Below are positions 1-5,998 of a stretch of DNA of 14,674 nucleotides, in pieces (the first letter of the stretch is position 1; the number at the start of each line of letters is the position of its first letter). Made by a program: the position numbers and the translations under genes. The DNA comes from Scatosoma sp045537295. Its GTDB lineage: Bacteria; Bacillota; Clostridia; Christensenellales; Borkfalkiaceae. The notes beneath the pieces were generated by a model. The model worked only from the letters and a program-made list of their open reading frames with translations, did no database searches and was not told the DNA's origin. Location of the stretch: NCBI GenBank assembly GCA_045537295.1, contig JAZSPG010000069.1, forward strand, positions 1 to 14,674, written 5' to 3'.

Positions 1-1494
1 TTTGGTCGGGTCGATAATACCGCTTTCTACCATATCGCAGTACTTATTATTCAACGCGTCGAAACCGCAGTTTGCTCTCTTAGACGAAAGCACTTTATCT
101 ACGATAACCGAACCGTCCAAACCTGCGTTCTTCGCGATTTGTCTGATAGGCTCTTCCAATGCTTTCAAGACGATGCTTGCACCCGTTTTTTCGTCGCCGT
201 TCAAGCTTGCTACAAGCTTTTTGATAACGGGAACAGCCGAAAGAAGTGCGCTACCGCCACCAGGCACGTAACCTTCTTCCACAGCCGCGCGCGTTGCCGC
301 CAACGCGTCGTCGATACGCAGTTTCTTTTCTTTCATTTCTACTTCCGTTGCTGCGCCTACGCTGATAACAGCTACGCCACCCGCAAGTTTTGCAAGACGT
401 TCTTGCAATTTTTCTCTGTCGTAGTCAGACTTGGTTTCCGCGATTTGCGACTTGATGGACGCGATACGCGCTTTAATGTCTTCCGCGCTACCAACCCCGC
501 CGACGATGGTGGTGTTTTCCTTATCCACGCGAACGGTAGTGGCTCTACCAAGCATATCGGGTGTTACGTCCTTAAACTCTAAACCGAGGTCGGAGGAAAT
601 GACTTCACCGCCCGTCAAAACGGCGATATCGCGGAGCATTTCCTTTCTTCTGTCGCCAAATCCGGGCGCTTTTACGGCAACCGAATTAAATACGCCTTTC
701 AATTTGTTGACGATATGCGCCGCGAGTGCGTCGCCTTCCACGTCCTCAGCGATAATAAGCAGTTTTGCGCCTTGTTGCGCTAAGGGTTCGATAATCGGTA
801 AAATTTCTTGCAAGCTGGAAATTTTCTTATCGGTAATTAAAATATACGGGTTTTCAAGCACCGCTTCCATTTTATCGGTGTTGGTAACCATATACGCCGA
901 CGCGTAACCACGGTCGAATTGCATACCCTCAACCGTGGTGAGTTCGGTGTTCATCGATTTGCCTTCTTCCACAGTGATAACGCCGTCTTTGCCCACGATT
1001 TCCATCGCTTTTGCAATCAACGCGCCCACTTCGGGGTTACCCGCGGAAATGGATGCAACCTGTTCGATAGCTTTCGGGCTTTCCACCGATTTAGAAATAC
1101 CTTTCAAATGCGCTACGGTAGCCTCAACCGCCTTTTTAATACCTTCTTTCAAGATGATAGGGTTAGCGCCCGCTGCGAGATTTTTCAAGCCCTCGCGCAC
1201 GATAGCCTGCGCCAAAACGACCGCCGTCGTCGTACCGTCGCCTGCAACGTCGTTGGTTTTCGTGGAAACCTCTTTTACGAGTTGTGCGCCCATATTTTCA
1301 AACGGGTCGGATAATTCAATTTCCTTTGCAATCGTCACGCCGTCGTTGGTGATGAGGGGTGCGCCGAATTTCTTATCCAAAACTACGTTTCTGCCCTTAG
1401 GACCAAGCGTAATTTTCACGGTATCGGCAAGTACGTTCACGCCTGCCTCTAATGCTTTTCTGGCGTCTTCGCCGTATTTAATTTGTTTAGCCAT
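1..1494 (-). CDS. groEL: Chaperonin GroEL (60 kDa), 3' end truncated by the window edge
   Basis: Large subunit of the cytosolic ATP-dependent chaperonin, which forms double seven-membered rings and works with the GroES lid. The frame reads 498 codons without a stop and runs off the window start. The family is about 540 residues, so roughly 40-45 C-terminal residues, including any Gly-Met tail, are not visible. The N-terminus reads MAKQIKYGEDARKAL, and the ATP-site hallmarks TLGPKGRNVVL and GDGTTTAVVLAQ (with the Asp needed for ATP hydrolysis) are present. So are apical-domain segments such as GFGDRRKEMLRDIA, and further on YVPGGGSAL. The ATG at 1494-1492 is preceded by AAGGAGAG at about 1507-1514. 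It lies 33 nt behind groES and is surely co-transcribed. The identification is certain; only the C-terminus is unseen. Confidence 0.98.
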   Translation of the reverse strand, partial: MAKQIKYGEDARKALEAGVNVLADTVKITLGPKGRNVVLDKKFGAPLITNDGVTIAKEIELSDPFENMGAQLVKEVSTKTNDVAGDGTTTAVVLAQAIVREGLKNLAAGANPIILKEGIKKAVEATVAHLKGISKSVESPKAIEQVASISAGNPEVGALIAKAMEIVGKDGVITVEEGKSMNTELTTVEGMQFDRGYASAYMVTNTDKMEAVLENPYILITDKKISSLQEILPIIEPLAQQGAKLLIIAEDVEGDALAAHIVNKLKGVFNSVAVKAPGFGDRRKEMLRDIAVLTGGEVISSDLGLEFKDVTPDMLGRATTVRVDKENTTIVGGVGSAEDIKARIASIKSQIAETKSDYDREKLQERLAKLAGGVAVISVGAATEVEMKEKKLRIDDALAATRAAVEEGYVPGGGSALLSAVPVIKKLVASLNGDEKTGASIVLKALEEPIRQIAKNAGLDGSVIVDKVLSSKRANCGFDALNNKYCDMVESGIIDPTK

Positions 1495-1527
1495 AATAGT
1501 ATTTTCTCTCCTTAAAAATTTTCAATT

Positions 1528-1815
1528 TCAGTCTTCCACAACCGCGAGAATATCGCTTTGCTTGATAATGGTAAATTCCTTACCGTCTACCTTAAAATTA
1601 GAACCTGCGTAGTTAGCGCAAAGTACCTTATCGCCGACCTTAACCTGCATCACGATTTCTTTCCCGTCGATAATACCGCCGGGGCCGACTGCGACGACTT
1701 GGCAGGTTTGCGGTTTTTCCTGCGCGGACGAGGGGAGATAAAAACCGCTTTGCGTCTTTTCTTCCACCGTTACGCTCTCTACTACGACTTTGTCGAATAA
1801 GGGTTTGATGTTCAT
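1528..1815 (-). CDS. groES: Co-chaperonin GroES (10 kDa)
   Basis: Co-chaperonin that forms the seven-membered lid of the GroEL folding chamber in the cytosol. The 95-residue length is normal for the family (94-97). It starts MNIKPLFDKVVVE, has a mobile-loop region around residues 17-32 (VEEKTQSGFYLPSS), the conserved VVAVGPGG turn at about residues 41-48, and the C-terminal KVGDKVLCANYAG and ILAVVED segments. The ATG at 1815-1813 follows a strong AGGAGGAA site (1821-1828). It is the first gene of the groES-groEL operon, driven by the promoter at 1872-1899. No CIRCE operator (TTAGCACTC-N9-GAGTGCTAA) was found upstream, so the usual HrcA control is not visible here. Confidence 0.98.
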   Translation of the reverse strand: MNIKPLFDKVVVESVTVEEKTQSGFYLPSSAQEKPQTCQVVAVGPGGIIDGKEIVMQVKVGDKVLCANYAGSNFKVDGKEFTIIKQSDILAVVED

Positions 1816-1837
1816 AAAAATTCCTCCTGAATAGATA

Positions 1838-1851
1838 GGCGTGAAAACGCC
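1838..1851 (-). repeat. Short hairpin in the groES leader
   Basis: A perfect 5-bp GC-rich inverted repeat, GGCGT-4-ACGCC, with a four-base loop. It lies between the predicted start site (about 1865) and the groES ribosome binding site (1821-1828), about 10 nt upstream of the latter. It could stabilise the mRNA 5' end or affect ribosome access. It is short enough to be chance. Confidence 0.4.
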
Positions 1852-1871
1852 GTAATTATTTATACGGTTAT

Positions 1872-1899
1872 ATTATAAACAATTTTCACCCGAAGTCAA
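1872..1899 (-). promoter_or_regulatory. Sigma-A-type promoter of groES-groEL
   Basis: Reading the minus strand, a TTGACT -35 box (1899-1894) is followed after 16 bp by a perfect TATAAT -10 box (1877-1872). Transcription should begin near 1865, leaving a leader of about 50 nt before the groES ATG. No CIRCE or other recognised heat-shock operator overlaps it. Expression may therefore be constitutive or controlled by something not recognised here. Confidence 0.75.
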
Positions 1900-1971
1900 A
1901 CAAAAAAAGGAAAAATATACCGAAAAATTTTTATAATTATCTTTTGGACGTAAAAAACCTTTGACAAAGCA

Positions 1972-2000
1972 TTGCAATTCCTTGAAAAAAGTGTTATAAT
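1972..2000 (+). promoter_or_regulatory. Sigma-A promoter of the 2038-7672 operon, extended -10
   Basis: TTGCAA (1972-1977), a 17-bp spacer, then TATAAT (1995-2000) preceded by TG at 1992-1993, which makes an extended -10 element. The predicted start is about 2007, about 30 nt before the first ATG. A TTGACA at 1961-1966 is a better -35 match but lies 28 bp from the -10, too far to pair with it. Confidence 0.8.
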
Positions 2001-2037
2001 AGATAGTGGTTACAAAGGATAAAAGGAGGCTTTCTTT

Positions 2038-2496
2038 ATGTCAACCGCAAACAAATGGGATAAGCGTTTTATGCAACTCACCGAAACGGTGGCAACTTGG
2101 TCGAGCTGTTATCAGCAAAACCGTCACGTCGGCGCGGTAATCGTTAAGGATAAACGCGTAATGGCGACGGGGTATAACGGCGCGCCCGTTGGTATTCAAA
2201 GCTGTGAGGAAAAGGGCGAGTGTCTGCGTAGAAAATTAAATATTCCAAGCGGTACGAAACACGAGCTTTGCTTTGCCGTTCACGCGGAACAAAATGCGAT
2301 TATTCAAGCCTCGCGTTACGGTATCAGTATTTGTGGGGCAACGCTGTATTGCACGCACCAACCCTGTGTAATTTGCGCGAAAATGATTATCAACGCGGGT
2401 ATTACGCGCGTGGTGTATAAAGAGGGGTATCCCGACGAATTTTCAATGCAACTTTTCGCCGAGGCGAACGTTCTCGTGGAGAAATTTGAAGAATAA
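2038..2496 (+). CDS. Deoxycytidylate (dCMP) deaminase, ComEB-type
   Basis: Zinc-dependent deaminase that converts dCMP to dUMP, feeding thymidylate synthesis in the cytosol. The 152-residue protein has the full cytidine/deoxycytidylate deaminase zinc site: HAEQNAI at residues 82-88 (His82 ligand, Glu84 proton shuttle) and PCVIC at 109-113 (Cys110 and Cys113 ligands). A Cys-containing insert, SCEEKGECLRR, at about 55-65 resembles the second metal-binding region of dCMP deaminases rather than the shorter free-cytidine enzymes. The ATG follows AAAGGAGG (2022-2029) at good spacing. It is the first gene of a long operon; the cyclophilin gene starts 17 nt after its stop. A tRNA or riboflavin deaminase is less likely because of length and motif context. 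The substrate is assigned by family, not proved. Confidence 0.92.
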   Translation: MSTANKWDKRFMQLTETVATWSSCYQQNRHVGAVIVKDKRVMATGYNGAPVGIQSCEEKGECLRRKLNIPSGTKHELCFAVHAEQNAIIQASRYGISICGATLYCTHQPCVICAKMIINAGITRVVYKEGYPDEFSMQLFAEANVLVEKFEE

Positions 2497-2513
2497 ACAA
2501 GGAGAATAAAATT

Positions 2514-3035
2514 ATGAGCAATCCTATCGTTACTTTTGAAATGGCAAACGGCAAAACCTTCAAGGCGGAACTTTATCCCGACAAAGCGCCGAATACGGTA
2601 AACAACTTCTTGTCTTTGGTGAATAAGGGTTTTTACGACGGTATTATCTTTCACCGCATTATTGCGGGTTTTATGATTCAAGGCGGTGACCCTAAGGGGC
2701 TTGGTACGGGCGGACCGGGGTATCATATCCAAGGCGAATTCTCGTCCAACGGTTTTGCGCAAAACGATATTTCGCATAAGCGCGGGGTTTTGTCGATGGC
2801 AAGAGCGCAACATCCCGACTCGGCGGGTTCGCAATTTTTCGTAATGCATGAGGACGGAGAGTTTCTCGATGGACAATACGCGGGGTTCGGCGCGGTTATC
2901 GAGGGGATGGAAGTAGTGGACGAAATTGCAACGGTAAAAACCGATTGGAGCGACCGTCCTTACGAAGAGCAAAAGATGAAAAAAGTTACCGCGGAAACTT
3001 TTGGTGTAGAATACGCCGAGCCTAAAAAAGCGTAA
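2514..3035 (+). CDS. Cyclophilin-type peptidyl-prolyl cis-trans isomerase, cytosolic
   Basis: Catalyses cis-trans isomerisation of Xaa-Pro bonds and assists protein folding. This is a single cyclophilin domain of 173 residues without a signal peptide or lipobox, so it should act in the cytosol like PpiB. The signature FHRIIAGFMIQGGDP occupies residues 46-60 and includes the catalytic Arg48, with Phe53 and Gln56 in the active site. SAGSQFF (103-109) and FLDGQYAGFG (117-126) complete the pocket. The Trp found in human cyclophilin A at the start of the latter motif is Phe117 here, as in many bacterial enzymes, which usually lowers cyclosporin binding. The ribosome binding site is AAGGAG (2499-2504). 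It sits between the deaminase and purB with gaps of 17 and 16 nt, indicating one transcript. Confidence 0.96.
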   Translation: MSNPIVTFEMANGKTFKAELYPDKAPNTVNNFLSLVNKGFYDGIIFHRIIAGFMIQGGDPKGLGTGGPGYHIQGEFSSNGFAQNDISHKRGVLSMARAQHPDSAGSQFFVMHEDGEFLDGQYAGFGAVIEGMEVVDEIATVKTDWSDRPYEEQKMKKVTAETFGVEYAEPKKA

Positions 3036-3051
3036 ATTTTGGAGAGGATAA

Positions 3052-4485
3052 ATGGATAACAGTGTTTATATCAATCCGTTGACGACGCGTTATGCGAGCA
3101 AGGAAATGCAACGCGCGTTCTCGGACGAAAAGCGTTTTAAGCTTTGGAGAAAATTATGGGTTGCATTAGCGGAATCGCAAATGGAACTTGGTCTGAACGT
3201 TTCTCAGGAACAGGTAGACGAATTAAAAGCGTACGCGGAAGATATCGATTTCGAGCTTGCCTCGAAGTTTGAAAGAGAGGTACGCCACGACGTGATGGCG
3301 CACGTACACGCCTACGGCGCGTATGCAAAAAAGGCTATGCCGATTATTCACCTTGGCGCGACGAGCTGTTTCGTCGATTGCAACGCCGAGGCGATAATGC
3401 TCAAAGACGCGTTGGAAATTATCTTGAAAAAACTCGTCAACGTAATGGATAAGTTAAAGACCTTTGCGTTGCGTTATAAGCATTTGGCGACGCTTGGTTT
3501 TACGCATTTACAACCCGCTCAGCTTACGACGGTGGGGAAGCGCGCGACGCTTTGGTTGCAGGATTTGGAAATGGACTACGAAAATCTTATTAACGCCTTA
3601 GACCATATCAAACTGCGCGGGGTTAAGGGTACGACGGGTACGCAAGCGAGTTTTATGGAGCTTTTCGACGGCGACGAAGAAAAGGTGAAAGAGCTTGAAA
3701 AACGTGTGGTGAGAAAGCTCGGCTATGATAAGGTATACGGGGTTACGGGACAAACCTATCCGCGTAAGTTAGACTATAATATTTTATGCGTACTTTCGCA
3801 AATCGCGCAAAGCGCATATAAGTTCTCTAACGATATCCGAATTTTACAAAATATGAAAGAAATCGAAGAACCGTTCGAGAAGAAACAAATCGGTTCGTCG
3901 GCAATGGCGTATAAGCGCAATCCTATGCGTTCGGAGCGTATCGGCGCGCTGGCGCGCTATGCGATTTCCTTGCCTATGAACAGCGCGATTACCGCGTCTA
4001 CGCAATGGATGGAAAGAACTTTGGACGATTCCGCAAACCGCCGTATCGTCAATGCGCAGGCGTTTTTGACGGTAGATGCGATTTTGAATATTTATATGAA
4101 CGTCGCGGATAACCTTGTCGTTTACGAAAAAGTTATCGCAAAGCATATCCGTGCGGAACTTCCGTTTATGGCGACGGAAAATATCATTATGGCTTGCGTA
4201 AAAGCGGGCGGAAACCGTCAGGAATTGCACGAAAGAATACGCGTTCTGTCTATGGAGGCGGGTAAAAACGTGAAATTAAACGGCGGGGAAAACAACCTTT
4301 TGGAGCTTATCAAACAGGACGAGCTGTTTAAGCCCGTTTGGGATAACTTAGACGAAATTCTCGACGCGCAAAGCTTTATCGGCAGAGCGCCTTCGCAGGT
4401 GGAAGAATTTATCCAAGCGGAAATTCAGCCGATTTTGGATAAACACGCCGATTTGCTCGGCGAACAGGGCGAAGTTCGCGTATAA
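3052..4485 (+). CDS. purB: Adenylosuccinate lyase
   Basis: Acts twice in purine synthesis: it splits SAICAR to AICAR plus fumarate and adenylosuccinate to AMP plus fumarate. It is a cytosolic homotetramer of the fumarase/aspartase superfamily. At 477 residues it is full length. The N-terminal half has HLGATSCFVDCNAE (about residues 101-114) and FTHLQPAQLTTVGKR (about 150-164), which carries the conserved catalytic-site His. The mobile signature loop GSSAMAYKRNP lies at 281-291, with the catalytic Ser in the SS pair. The start is supported by GGAGAGG at about 3040-3046. The protein is closer to the longer, eukaryote/Clostridia-like PurB type than to the roughly 430-residue Bacillus form, judging by length and by the IGSSAMAYKRNPMRSE wording. 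The cassette starting at 4512 follows after 26 nt without a terminator. Confidence 0.96.
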   Translation: MDNSVYINPLTTRYASKEMQRAFSDEKRFKLWRKLWVALAESQMELGLNVSQEQVDELKAYAEDIDFELASKFEREVRHDVMAHVHAYGAYAKKAMPIIHLGATSCFVDCNAEAIMLKDALEIILKKLVNVMDKLKTFALRYKHLATLGFTHLQPAQLTTVGKRATLWLQDLEMDYENLINALDHIKLRGVKGTTGTQASFMELFDGDEEKVKELEKRVVRKLGYDKVYGVTGQTYPRKLDYNILCVLSQIAQSAYKFSNDIRILQNMKEIEEPFEKKQIGSSAMAYKRNPMRSERIGALARYAISLPMNSAITASTQWMERTLDDSANRRIVNAQAFLTVDAILNIYMNVADNLVVYEKVIAKHIRAELPFMATENIIMACVKAGGNRQELHERIRVLSMEAGKNVKLNGGENNLLELIKQDELFKPVWDNLDEILDAQSFIGRAPSQVEEFIQAEIQPILDKHADLLGEQGEVRV

Positions 4486-4511
4486 TAAAAGGGTAAAACG
4501 AGGGAGAGAAT

Positions 4512-5228
4512 ATGATATACGAAATAGCAGGACTTCGCGTTTTGATAAAAAACCGTTGCAAATTCACCGAAGTCTTTTGTGAAAAATATCTTGCAAAAAA
4601 CCAAGACGGCGGTTGGGATATTCAATCGAGCGTCACGGACGAGGAGTTTTTCGAGGAAAAAAAGGCGTCGCCGAATTTTCCTGACGGTTATATTGAAAAT
4701 ATTTGCATTTACCGTAATATTTGCCGTCAAATGCCTGCGAAAAACCGTATGCTGTTACATTCCGCCGTGCTGGAATACGAGGGCAACGCCTACGCGTTTT
4801 TAGGTCGGAGCGGAACGGGAAAATCCACGCATACGGGGCTTTGGCTGAAAAATATTGAGGGAACGAAAATTCTAAACGGTGATAAGCCGATTTTGGAAAT
4901 TCAAGGCGACAAAGTGTTTGCATACGGAACGCCTTGGATGGGCAAAGAGAGTTTTGGTTATAACGGTCGTGCGCAGTTAAAAGGTATTTGTTTTTTAGAA
5001 CAGGCGAAAACGAACGAAATCGTCAAGCTGTCCACGGCGGAATCGGCTACGCGGATTTTTACGCAGATTTTGTTGCCCGAGGACGAAGATAACGCAACCA
5101 AAACCTTAGAACTTACGGATAAATTTGTGACGAATGTTCCCGCATATTTATTGAAATGCGACATATCCGAAGACGCGGTGAAAAAATCGTTCGAGGCGTT
5201 GACGGGGAAAAATTATAACGAAAAATAA
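4512..5228 (+). CDS. HPr-kinase/PEPCK-like P-loop kinase, RiPP-associated type
   Basis: A 238-residue P-loop protein of the HprK/PEPCK fold. Residues 81-106 contain LLHSAVLEY, then the Walker A GRSGTGKST (98-106). LNGDKPIL (121-128) supplies a Walker-B-like Asp, and GTPWMGKES (139-147) is the downstream loop typical of PEPCK/HprK-like kinases. True HPr kinase is about 310 residues with an N-terminal DRTGG domain and a different signature, so this is not the carbon-catabolite enzyme. Relatives occur beside PqqD-like genes in lasso-peptide clusters, where such kinases phosphorylate the peptide, and in SynChlorMet cassettes (ScmC). By inference it phosphorylates a peptide bound by its PqqD-like neighbour. 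The start is supported by GAGGGAG (4500-4506). It is 26 nt after purB and 21 nt before the PqqD gene. The substrate is unknown. Confidence 0.8.
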   Translation: MIYEIAGLRVLIKNRCKFTEVFCEKYLAKNQDGGWDIQSSVTDEEFFEEKKASPNFPDGYIENICIYRNICRQMPAKNRMLLHSAVLEYEGNAYAFLGRSGTGKSTHTGLWLKNIEGTKILNGDKPILEIQGDKVFAYGTPWMGKESFGYNGRAQLKGICFLEQAKTNEIVKLSTAESATRIFTQILLPEDEDNATKTLELTDKFVTNVPAYLLKCDISEDAVKKSFEALTGKNYNEK

Positions 5229-5249
5229 TTAAAGGCAGGGAAGAATATT

Positions 5250-5513
5250 ATGAAAATTAAAAAGGGTTTCGTTTTGCGTAGCGTAGGCGGTGAAAATATC
5301 GTCGTACCCGTAGGCGCAATGAGCAAGCAGTTTCACGGTATGATTAACCTCAACGAAACGGGCGCGTTGCTTTGGAATTTCTACTCGGAAGAACACAGCG
5401 TAGACGAGGGCGTTGCAAAATTGCTTTCCGAATACGAGGTAGAAGAAGAGCTTGCACGTCGCGACGTGGAGCGTTTTTGCCAAACCGTTATAGAAAAGGG
5501 TTTTGCAGAATAA
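5250..5513 (+). CDS. PqqD-like peptide chaperone / RiPP recognition element
   Basis: A small stand-alone PqqD-fold protein of 87 residues. This winged-helix fold typically binds the leader of a ribosomally made precursor peptide and presents it to modifying enzymes. The family pattern is clear: GFVLRSVGGENIVVPVG at 6-22, the LNETGALLW strand-helix junction at 34-42, SEYEVEEELARRDVERF at 60-76, and a short C-terminal helix ending in EKGF. It lies between the HprK-like kinase and the S26-like protease and probably serves both. The Shine-Dalgarno is modest (GCAGGGA, about 5235-5241). Its stop (5511-5513) almost touches the next gene's likely ATG (5515), suggesting translational coupling. It is not part of a PQQ pathway, as no pqq genes are seen. 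The fold assignment is firm; the bound peptide is unknown. Confidence 0.85.
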   Translation: MKIKKGFVLRSVGGENIVVPVGAMSKQFHGMINLNETGALLWNFYSEEHSVDEGVAKLLSEYEVEEELARRDVERFCQTVIEKGFAE

Positions 5514-5514
5514 T

Positions 5515-5991
5515 ATGAACGAAACACAACCGCAAAAATATAAAATTGAAGAAGTGTTAGCGGAAAAGGGTATTTATATGGGGCCAACGGTTGGCGTTAG
5601 TATGTTGCCTATGCTAAAAACCCGTCGGGATACTATCGTCGTAAGACCGAAAACAGAACGCTTAAAGCGCTTGGACGTCGCGCTGTATAAGCGGGGCGAC
5701 GCGTACGTTTTACACCGCGTTCTTGCACAAATCGAGGGCGGGTATATTATCCGCGGTGATAATTGTTATTCGGACGAATATATCCCCGAACAAGACGTAT
5801 TCGGCGTTTTGACGGAGTTTTTCCGCAAAAATAAGCATTATTTATGCACGGATGAAAAATATATCCGCTACGCTGAAAGACGCTTAAAAACCTACAAATT
5901 CCGTCGGTTTTTCGTTCGGATTAAAATAAAAATCAAGAACGTTATTAAGAAAATTTTAGGCGCGCTCGGCGTGAAAAAATATAGGAAATAA
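5515..5991 (+). CDS. S24/S26-family (signal-peptidase-like) protease, soluble with cationic tail
   Basis: A 158-residue protein with the signal peptidase I/LexA catalytic fold. The nucleophile motif is GVSMLPML (27-34, Ser29). The box-C-like strand is LKRLDVALYKRG, and the general-base region reads VLHRVLA with His67 where bacterial signal peptidases have Lys. This is the Ser-His arrangement of ER/SipW-type enzymes. RGDN at 80-83 matches box E. There is no N-terminal membrane anchor. Instead the last 40 residues (about 119-158) are dense in Arg/Lys, alternating with hydrophobic residues, and could lie on the inner membrane face. The likely job is removing a leader from a peptide bound by PqqD before export. 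The start is uncertain: an in-frame TTG at 5503 would overlap the PqqD gene, but the ATG at 5515 leaves the motif intact and fits stop-start coupling. AAAAGGG (5494-5500) is the nearest ribosome binding site. Confidence 0.82.
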   Translation: MNETQPQKYKIEEVLAEKGIYMGPTVGVSMLPMLKTRRDTIVVRPKTERLKRLDVALYKRGDAYVLHRVLAQIEGGYIIRGDNCYSDEYIPEQDVFGVLTEFFRKNKHYLCTDEKYIRYAERRLKTYKFRRFFVRIKIKIKNVIKKILGALGVKKYRK

Positions 5992-5998
5992 TAAGAGT

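Noticed and set aside
139..1612. Several overlapping plus-strand open frames opposite groEL and groES (for example 431-907 and 935-1612)
   Set aside because: They are antisense to strongly conserved chaperonin genes, lack ribosome binding sites, and have no recognisable domains.
1961..1966. Consensus TTGACA as -35 box for the deaminase operon
   Set aside because: It is 28 bp from the TATAAT; TTGCAA at 1972 has the correct 17-bp spacing.
2316..2972. A 218-codon minus-strand frame opposite the deaminase and cyclophilin
   Set aside because: It spans two real genes in antisense and has no plausible start signals or domain pattern.
4579..4803. A 74-codon frame inside the HprK-like gene, considered as a possible precursor peptide
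   Set aside because: It overlaps a conserved P-loop gene in another frame, has no Shine-Dalgarno, and its Arg-rich sequence looks like an out-of-frame read.
5503..5514. Four-codon N-terminal extension of the S26-like protease from a TTG at 5503
   Set aside because: The AAAAGGG site is only 2 nt from it, and the ATG at 5515 next to the PqqD stop is the more natural start; the case is not fully settled.
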